A DNA stretch of 5,090 nucleotides from an archaeon (GTDB lineage Archaea > Thermoproteota > Nitrososphaeria > Nitrososphaerales > Gagatemarchaeaceae). Every line of letters begins with the position of its first letter. Position 1 is the first letter of the stretch. The translations under genes were made by a program, and so were the position numbers. Of the stretch, positions 1 through 4,263 are shown piece after piece. The stretch spans positions 1-5,090 of the forward strand of contig JAKAPN010000099.1 in NCBI GenBank assembly GCA_021822995.1, given 5' to 3'. A model generated the notes under the pieces. That model did not search any database, had not been told where the DNA came from, and was given only the letters and a program-made list of their open reading frames with translations.

Positions 1-4
1 GTGC

Positions 5-250
5 GTGCGCATGGTGGCTGTAATCGGCGCTGTTTTCTTCGTCCTTGAAGTCCCGCTCGCGTACTTCTGGAGCATCCCCTTCATGGTCGGGGGAGTGATC
101 ATGATCGTGGCTGGCTACTTCCTCCCCGAAGGTCCCGCCCCCCTCACGCCACCAGAAGGGTACAGGTTCTGCGTCTTTTGCTCTACTCCCGTGGCCGAGG
201 ACGCGGAGCGCTGCCCTCACTGCAACGGGCACCAGCCGAGGCTGAAGTGA
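5..250 (+). CDS. Small membrane-anchored zinc-ribbon protein
   Basis: An 81-residue protein of unknown function. Residues 4-22 and about 24-41 are hydrophobic and would form one or two membrane helices. A proline-rich linker (41-50) follows, then a four-cysteine zinc ribbon with C56-x2-C59 and C70-x2-C73, and a short basic tail. The layout suggests a membrane-tethered metal-binding domain facing one side of the membrane; the partner is unknown. GTG at 5 is used here, but ATG at 11 is possible. Because the frame is open to the window edge, the real start may also lie upstream and the gene be 5'-truncated. Its TGA stop is one base before the TTG of the DUF371 gene, so it probably heads, or sits inside, the + strand operon. 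Short zinc ribbons are too generic to assign a role. Confidence 0.7.
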   Translation: MRMVAVIGAVFFVLEVPLAYFWSIPFMVGGVIMIVAGYFLPEGPAPLTPPEGYRFCVFCSTPVAEDAERCPHCNGHQPRLK

Positions 251-251
251 C

Positions 252-701
252 TTGGCAGGTCAGGACCCTTCGGCCAGTGGCGCGGCGAAGGACATGGTAA
301 CATTCAGGGGTCACGCGCAGGTTAGGTCGATGCACCCGACGACGATCGAGCTGACGACGGAGGAGGACCTCACCGAAAACGGCGATTGTATTATCGGGGT
401 GGGAGCGTCCAAGGGGTGCGCCGGGCTCGACGGGCGGGTGAAGGAGATGCTTCGGAGGTCAGGGTCCAAGGTTACCATTAGGTTGATTGTAGGAGGCGAG
501 TCGTTCGAGGTAAGGGCCAGGGGGGACCCCCGCCTCGAGCTGTCTGACCCCCACGACATGGTGGTGAGGAGGAGCGACTTCGTAAGCGACCGGACCCTCG
601 CGCTGGGTGCCGACGCAGCCGCCAGGAACATCCCGAGGAAGATGGTCTCTCTGCTTAAGGACCCCGGGACGACGGGGAGGCTGGAGATAGAGGTGGCGTA
701 G
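252..701 (+). CDS. DUF371 family protein
   Basis: A conserved archaeal protein of unknown biochemical function. The DUF371 signature covers nearly the whole chain: GHAQVRSMHPTTIELT at residues 20-35, GDCIIGVGASKG at 44-55, then GDPRLELSDPHDMVVRRSDF (91-110) and SDRTLALGADAAARNIPR (112-129). No signal peptide or membrane helix is seen, so it is likely cytosolic. The start is uncertain. TTG at 252 sits one base after the preceding stop and has GAGG at 238-241, ten bases upstream. ATG at 294 would give 135 residues and begins closer to the conserved core, but the purine stretch before it (GAAGGA, 287-292) is only one base away, too close for a normal ribosome site. I prefer 252 on operon spacing. 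The gene is followed after one base by the decarboxylase. The neighbourhood suggests co-expression with isoprenoid synthesis, without defining a role. Confidence 0.88.
   Translation: MAGQDPSASGAAKDMVTFRGHAQVRSMHPTTIELTTEEDLTENGDCIIGVGASKGCAGLDGRVKEMLRRSGSKVTIRLIVGGESFEVRARGDPRLELSDPHDMVVRRSDFVSDRTLALGADAAARNIPRKMVSLLKDPGTTGRLEIEVA
690..696 (+). promoter_or_regulatory. Ribosome-binding site for the CTG start of the decarboxylase
   Basis: GAGGTGG lies in the last codons of the DUF371 gene and matches the archaeal anti-Shine-Dalgarno sequence well. It is six bases before CTG 703, an ideal spacing. It is 36 bases before ATG 733, which has no purine-rich site of its own. It therefore supports initiation at CTG. 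Confidence 0.6.
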
Positions 702-702
702 G

Positions 703-1647
703 CTGGCGGAACACAGAGCGGTCGCGTACACGATGCAGGCGCTGGTGAAGTACCACGGGCTGAAAGACTGGAAGCTCCGCCTGCCGTATCACGACAGCAT
801 CTCGGTCAACACGACGTCCATGAAGACAGAGGCATCGATCACTGACGCGAAGGGTGGCGGGGTATACGTCGAAGGGAAGCCGAACGACTCGGCCAACTCG
901 AGGCTGCAAGCCGTGGTCTCCAGGCTTGACCCTTCCAGGAAGGTCACCGACTTCAGGATCGACAGCAAGAACATCCCCTCTGGCAAGGCAAAGGGCATCG
1001 GGTACTCGTCCTCCGCCGGAGCTGCCCTCACGCTCCTCGCCCACAAGATCATCGTAGGGAAGAAAGCGGATCTGCCGGCGCTCTCGAAGACCGCAAGGCT
1101 GTTCGCCGCTTCAGCGTCCAGGTCCTTGGTCGGGGGATTTTCCAGGCTCTATGCCGGCAAGGACGACGACAGCACCTACGCCGAGCGGTTCGCAGACTCC
1201 CGCGCGCTCGACCTGCGGATGGTGATTGTGCCGCTCCCGTCGCGCGTAAGGACCGAGGACGCCCACAGAGAGGTCCTGAGCTCGCCCTTCTTCGCCGCGA
1301 GAGTCGAGTCGGCGCAGAAACGGTGCGACTTCATGGAGAAAGCGATACTGGGGAACGACCTGGACGAGGTCGGACGGCTTGCTGAGAGGGACACTTTGGA
1401 GCTGCACAGCCTAACCATGACCGGTGACAGCGGGCTCATCATAATGACGGAGGACTCGATCAGGATCATACGGAGGGTCAGGGAGCTCAGGAGCGAAGGG
1501 GTCAAGGCGTACTACTCCATGCAGACGGGCCCGTCGGTGTTCGTCAACACCTCTGAAAAGGACCAGGACCGTGTGCTGGCGGCGCTTGAACGGCTGGGCT
1601 ACAGGGCCTACCCCTCCGGCGTCGGAGGGGAGGCGACCATCCTCTGA
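703..1647 (+). CDS. mvaD: Mevalonate (di)phosphate decarboxylase family protein, CTG start
   Basis: A GHMP-kinase-fold enzyme of the family that phosphorylates and decarboxylates mevalonate 5-phosphate or 5-diphosphate to isopentenyl (di)phosphate, used for archaeal lipids. Numbered from CTG 703 (314 residues): VKYHGL at 15-20 with the family lysine K16, LPYHDSISV at 27-35, the GHMP phosphate loop GIGYSSSAGAAL at 98-109, SRSLVGGF at 139-146 with the family arginine R140, and a C-terminal MQTGPSVF block at 273-280. The family normally has Asp-Ala/Thr-Gly in this block, and the catalytic Asp is Gln274 here. The start is CTG because AVAYTMQ upstream of ATG 733 aligns with the N-terminus I recall for haloarchaeal homologues, and a stop at 688-690 leaves no ATG, GTG or TTG earlier. 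The N-terminus resembles haloarchaeal phosphomevalonate decarboxylase more than bacterial MvaD. The exact substrate, and whether it still decarboxylates, are open. Confidence 0.85.
   Translation: MAEHRAVAYTMQALVKYHGLKDWKLRLPYHDSISVNTTSMKTEASITDAKGGGVYVEGKPNDSANSRLQAVVSRLDPSRKVTDFRIDSKNIPSGKAKGIGYSSSAGAALTLLAHKIIVGKKADLPALSKTARLFAASASRSLVGGFSRLYAGKDDDSTYAERFADSRALDLRMVIVPLPSRVRTEDAHREVLSSPFFAARVESAQKRCDFMEKAILGNDLDEVGRLAERDTLELHSLTMTGDSGLIIMTEDSIRIIRRVRELRSEGVKAYYSMQTGPSVFVNTSEKDQDRVLAALERLGYRAYPSGVGGEATIL
1611..1630 (+). promoter_or_regulatory. GC-rich hairpin overlapping the next gene's ribosome-binding site
   Basis: Bases 1611-1618 (CCCCTCCG) pair perfectly with 1623-1630 (CGGAGGGG) around a four-base loop, GCGT. 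The right arm contains GGAGG (1624-1628) and the first two bases of a second GGAGG (1629-1633), which is ten bases before CTG 1644. The hairpin lies in the last codons of the decarboxylase, so a ribosome finishing that gene would melt it. This is compatible with translational coupling to the small downstream gene. It encodes conserved-looking residues (PSGVGGE), so chance pairing from codon choice remains possible. No T-run follows, so it is not an intrinsic terminator. Confidence 0.4.
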
Positions 1648-1859
1648 GCCCAGGGCTGAAGCTGGTCCGCGACTACCTGGCGGACCTCGAGAAGACGAAG
1701 GACGGCAGGGAACCGCAGGTCAGGGAAGGTCTGGAGCTGTTCATCGGGCTCTGGAGGAAAGCGGTCGAAAAGGGAGTTGTGGAAGAAGGAGACGAGGTCG
1801 ACGTCGCGCTCAGAAAGCTCGAGAAGGCAGGCGGCCTCTACGCGGCTGCCGAAGGCTAG
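1644..1859 (+). CDS. Small helical protein of unknown function, CTG start
   Basis: A 71-residue protein I do not recognise. The frame is open from before 1644 to TAG at 1857-1859 and shows real coding character: GC-rich third positions and the AAG/AGG/GAG codon habit of its neighbours. The product is highly charged and probably all-helical: LKLVRDYLADLEKTK (5-19), VREGLELFIGLWRKAVEKG (26-44, an amphipathic helix) and VDVALRKLEKAGGLY (52-66). There is no ATG, GTG or TTG at a usable place. CTG 1644 overlaps the decarboxylase stop as CTGA and has GGAGG (1629-1633) ten bases upstream; CTG 1656 and 1662 are weaker options. Nothing suggests a membrane segment or metal site. Its position at the end of the decarboxylase gene suggests co-translation, perhaps as a partner protein. 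That role is inference only. Confidence 0.65.
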   Translation: MSPGLKLVRDYLADLEKTKDGREPQVREGLELFIGLWRKAVEKGVVEEGDEVDVALRKLEKAGGLYAAAEG

Positions 1860-2605
1860 CGGGCTGCCTCTCCGCCGTCGAGGGTAATCACCTGGCCAGT
1901 TATGAAGCTCGACTTGTCCCCGGCCAGGAAGAGAGCCAGGTCGGCCGCTTCGGAGGGCTTTCCGAACCTCCTCATGGGTATGGCCGACAGGTATGAGCGC
2001 GCCTGCTCCTTCCCGAGCCAGTCGACCCACGTCGTCTCGATGGACCCGAACGCCATGCAGTTCACCCTGATCTCCGGCGCGAGCATCTTCGCGAACATCC
2101 TCGTCATCGAGATGACAGCGCCCTTCGCCGACGCGTAGACCAGCCCCTCCGTGTCGCCGACGATCGCGGGGATGGAGGCGACGTTGACTATCGAAGAGCC
2201 GCGCTTCATCAACCCTGCCGCGCCCTGGGTGCAGAGGAACGTCCCGAAGGCGTCGACGGCGAAGACGCGCTGCCACATTTCAAGCGTGGTGTCCTCGAGC
2301 TTCAGGTTCCAGAGGGTCCTGTCCGCCAACCCCGCCGCGTTGACGAGGATATCGAGGCCGCCGACCCTTTTTTTCACATCCCGGAACAGCCCCCTGACGC
2401 TGACGGGGTCAGAGACGTCGGCGTGGAGGGCGAAGGCCTTCCCTCCAGCCTTGCGTATAGAATCGACCGTGCGCTCGGGGTGCGGAGCTCCAGCCCTGTG
2501 GTTCACCACGACCGTGGCACCTTCCTTCGAAAACAGCCTCGCTATCTCCGCGCCTATGCCTTGCGAAGAGCCGGTCACCAGGGCGCGCTTGCCCTCGAGC
2601 CTCAA
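1856..2605 (-). CDS. SDR family oxidoreductase, FabG-like
   Basis: A 249-residue classical short-chain dehydrogenase/reductase, the usual length for the family, cytosolic and NAD(P)H-dependent. Seen in order: the Rossmann motif TGSSQGIG (11-18), VNHR after the second strand (34-37, where R37 and the absence of an acidic residue suggest NADP), D63 in the ADVSD segment, NAAG (89-92), catalytic S144, Y157 and K161 in the YASAK motif, and a typical ITGQVITLDGG end (235-245). The helix residue that is usually Asn in the catalytic tetrad is Asp118 (VDAFGTF). It resembles 3-oxoacyl-carrier-protein reductase, but many SDRs of this type act on other ketones or sugars, so the substrate is not assigned. 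TTG 2605 is the start: no ATG or GTG lies upstream in frame, and the first internal Met is residue 110. The stop overlaps that of the converging small gene. Confidence 0.9.
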   Translation of the reverse strand: MRLEGKRALVTGSSQGIGAEIARLFSKEGATVVVNHRAGAPHPERTVDSIRKAGGKAFALHADVSDPVSVRGLFRDVKKRVGGLDILVNAAGLADRTLWNLKLEDTTLEMWQRVFAVDAFGTFLCTQGAAGLMKRGSSIVNVASIPAIVGDTEGLVYASAKGAVISMTRMFAKMLAPEIRVNCMAFGSIETTWVDWLGKEQARSYLSAIPMRRFGKPSEAADLALFLAGDKSSFITGQVITLDGGEAAR

Positions 2606-2630
2606 ACGTGAACGAGGGGCGGTAACGGCT

Positions 2631-2636
2631 CTTAAG
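2631..2636 (-). promoter_or_regulatory. Candidate TATA-like box for the SDR gene
   Basis: CTTAAG in the 41-base gap is the only AT-rich stretch upstream and spans -26 to -31 from the TTG start. An archaeal TATA element there would place transcription start at or next to the start codon. The absence of a Shine-Dalgarno sequence fits a leaderless message. The match to the consensus is weak. Confidence 0.35.
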
Positions 2637-2646
2637 GGTTCGGCGG

Positions 2647-3156
2647 CTACGGGCGGGGAGCCCTGTCTTTTGCGGTCGAACCTGAGGAATACTGCTTGAG
2701 GAACCTTATGTTGAAAAGCGAAGCCTTCGCCGAGTTTCGGACCATCTCATCGGGGTCCGACAAGGCTCTGTTGAGGACCGCTTCAGAGTTCGCGCTCCCC
2801 ACGGAGCCGAGGGCTGCGGCGGACTCGTGCCGGACTATCGGGTCCTTGTCGCGGATGACCGCCTCTGCGAGCGCCAGGTTGCCTTCGGAAAGGCCGATCT
2901 GACCGAGAGAAAACGCCGCCTCATGCCTGACCAGCGGGTCTGGGTCGTTGAGCAGGACGTCAGACAGGGTCGGCACCGAATTTTGCCCGCCCACCTCCGC
3001 CAGTATGCACACGGCGTGGACTCGCAGGACAAGGCTCGGCTCGCTCTTCAGCACGCCGACGAAATAGGACTCGTCCTTCTTCTCCCATGCCTCTTCCATC
3101 CCGCGCATCACGTCCATCGCTTTGGCTTCGTCGTCCACCACGGTGCTGGTGTACAT
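2647..3156 (-). CDS. HEAT-repeat protein resembling half of deoxyhypusine hydroxylase
   Basis: A 169-residue helical-repeat protein. After an N-terminal helical region it has four HEAT (PBS-lyase-type) repeats, with cores at about 42-56, 74-88, 106-120 and 137-151. Repeats two and three carry His-Glu pairs: LVRHEAAFSLGQIG (H78-E79) and IVRHESAAALGSVG (H110-E111), 32 residues apart. Eukaryotic deoxyhypusine hydroxylase, which hydroxylates the modified lysine of eIF5A, is built of two such four-repeat halves. Each half has His-Glu pairs in its second and third repeats that bind a di-iron centre. This protein has the size and pattern of one half, so a homodimer could rebuild the site; that is inference. 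Generic HEAT proteins in prokaryotes often serve as scaffolds, and the resemblance may be no more than that. Start is ATG 3156, with a good TATA box upstream. The C-terminal tail (155-169) is polar and likely disordered. Confidence 0.85.
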   Translation of the reverse strand: MYTSTVVDDEAKAMDVMRGMEEAWEKKDESYFVGVLKSEPSLVLRVHAVCILAEVGGQNSVPTLSDVLLNDPDPLVRHEAAFSLGQIGLSEGNLALAEAVIRDKDPIVRHESAAALGSVGSANSEAVLNRALSDPDEMVRNSAKASLFNIRFLKQYSSGSTAKDRAPRP

Positions 3157-3182
3157 GCCTGCGGCGAGGGATGACGTCCCGC

Positions 3183-3188
3183 TATAAA
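3183..3188 (-). promoter_or_regulatory. TATA box for the HEAT-repeat gene
   Basis: TTTATA on the - strand lies in the 57-base gap, at -27 to -32 from ATG 3156. It is a good archaeal TATA match in otherwise GC-rich DNA, at the distance expected for a transcript starting at or just before the ATG. No convincing Shine-Dalgarno precedes the ATG, so the message is probably leaderless and independent of the upstream oxidoreductase gene. Confidence 0.6.
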
Positions 3189-3213
3189 CCGTATGGGAGA
3201 CCCGGCTGGACCA

Positions 3214-4230
3214 TCAAGGGAGCAGGAGGACCTTGCCCCGGACGCCCCTCGACTCCACGACCTCGTGCGCTTCCTTCGCCGAAGAAAGCGGGAGCTCTTT
3301 GTAGATGGACGGGGTCAGTTTCCCGTCGGCCGCCAGCTTGAGGACATTGGCTATGTCAGCCTTCGACTGCCCGTACACTCCCATGATTTTGAGCTCGTCA
3401 GAGTAGACGCGTCGAACGTCCACTTCAGACTTCGGACCTGAAGTCAGGCCGAGAGAGACGAGCCTCCCGCCCCTGGCGAGGCAGTCGACGCTCTTCCCCC
3501 AGGTCTCGCCCCCTACATGGTCGAAGACCACTGACGCGCCAAGGCCGCCGGTAAGCGATTTCGTCGCCTCGACGATGTCGACGGAGCCGTAGTCTATCAC
3601 GTGGTCCGCCCCCAACGACTTCACGAACCCGGCCTTCGTTGCCCCGTTCACCCCGGCTATGACCTCCGCGCCGAGCGACTTCGAGATCTGGACGGCAGCG
3701 TGGCCGAGACCCCCTGCCGCACCCCAGACCAGCACCACGTCCCCGGCGCCAACCTTCGCCTTGGCAAGCCCGCTCCAGGCCGTTCCGAAGTCGACGGGCA
3801 TCGCAGCGGCCATCTTCGGTTCGACCGTTCCGGTGGGTATCACGTTGGCCTCCGGGACCTTGACGAGCTCGGCGTAGCCGCCGTCGGTCGCTATGCCTAC
3901 GAAACCCCTCCTGAGGCAGAGGTTTGGCATGCCCTTCAGGCAAAACTGGCAGGTCCCATCTGAAATGACGGGGTACACAACAACATGCGTCCCTTTCTCG
4001 ACGCCGACCACGCCAGTCCCAGCATCGACGACCTCTCCCGAGACGTCAGTCCCAAGGATGTGGGGGAGCTGGGTAGGGTACCTACCGCTCCTTGCCCAGA
4101 TGTCGAGCCTGTTTACAGCGCATGCAGCCACTCGGACCACGACTTCGCCAGGACCTGGCCGAGGGTCAGGAGCGTCCTCGTAGGTGAGAACATCTGGCGC
4201 ACCGCTTTTGTGATATCTGACGGCCTTCAA
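3214..4230 (-). CDS. MDR-family NADPH oxidoreductase (quinone/enoyl reductase or alcohol dehydrogenase-like)
   Basis: A 338-residue medium-chain dehydrogenase/reductase. The N-terminal GroES-like domain starts with MKAVRYH and contains LGTDVSGEV (59-67). The Rossmann domain has the nucleotide loop GAAGGLGHAAVQ (170-181) and the typical LGADHVIDY (207-215). C94, C97 and C105 with D91 match the spacing of the structural zinc lobe, as in the Sulfolobus alcohol dehydrogenase, where one cysteine is an acidic residue. The catalytic zinc ligands are missing: the usual Cys aligns with N40 and the usual GHE His with T61. That points to zinc-independent hydride transfer, as in quinone oxidoreductases and acryloyl/crotonyl-CoA-type reductases, rather than a true alcohol dehydrogenase. 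The substrate is unknown. TTG 4230 is the start because MKAVRYH is the usual family beginning and no other start codon fits. It lies 33 bases after the symporter gene and may process a substrate that gene imports. Confidence 0.9.
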   Translation of the reverse strand: MKAVRYHKSGAPDVLTYEDAPDPRPGPGEVVVRVAACAVNRLDIWARSGRYPTQLPHILGTDVSGEVVDAGTGVVGVEKGTHVVVYPVISDGTCQFCLKGMPNLCLRRGFVGIATDGGYAELVKVPEANVIPTGTVEPKMAAAMPVDFGTAWSGLAKAKVGAGDVVLVWGAAGGLGHAAVQISKSLGAEVIAGVNGATKAGFVKSLGADHVIDYGSVDIVEATKSLTGGLGASVVFDHVGGETWGKSVDCLARGGRLVSLGLTSGPKSEVDVRRVYSDELKIMGVYGQSKADIANVLKLAADGKLTPSIYKELPLSSAKEAHEVVESRGVRGKVLLLP

Positions 4231-4254
4231 GCTGCACGAATCTTCGGGTGGGAG

Positions 4255-4260
4255 TACTTA
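4255..4260 (-). promoter_or_regulatory. Weak candidate TATA-like box for the MDR oxidoreductase gene
   Basis: TAAGTA in the 33-base gap lies at -25 to -30 from the TTG start, matching the position of the boxes before the other two - strand genes. The sequence is a poor TATA match and readthrough from the symporter gene is equally possible. No Shine-Dalgarno is visible before TTG 4230. Confidence 0.25.
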
Positions 4261-4263
4261 CGG

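Noticed and set aside
655..1044. Open frame on the - strand opposite DUF371 and the decarboxylase
   Set aside because: Composition is shadow-like and both + strand frames have strong family signatures.
1600..1660. Programmed frameshift joining the decarboxylase to the small downstream frame
   Set aside because: A -1 shift would be needed near the stop, but no convincing slippery heptamer is present and the ribosome site plus CTGA overlap explain the junction better.
1608..2276. Open frame of 222 codons on the - strand overlapping the SDR gene in another frame
   Set aside because: Arginine-rich shadow of the SDR and + strand genes, as expected in GC-rich DNA. It has no recognisable motif.
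2368..2374. Run of seven T on the + strand, possibly a terminator for the + strand operon
   Set aside because: It lies about 500 bases past the operon end, inside the SDR gene, where it simply encodes two lysines on the other strand. No hairpin precedes it.
2151..2699. Open frame of 182 codons on the + strand opposite the SDR gene
   Set aside because: Antisense shadow; the - strand frame carries all SDR catalytic motifs.
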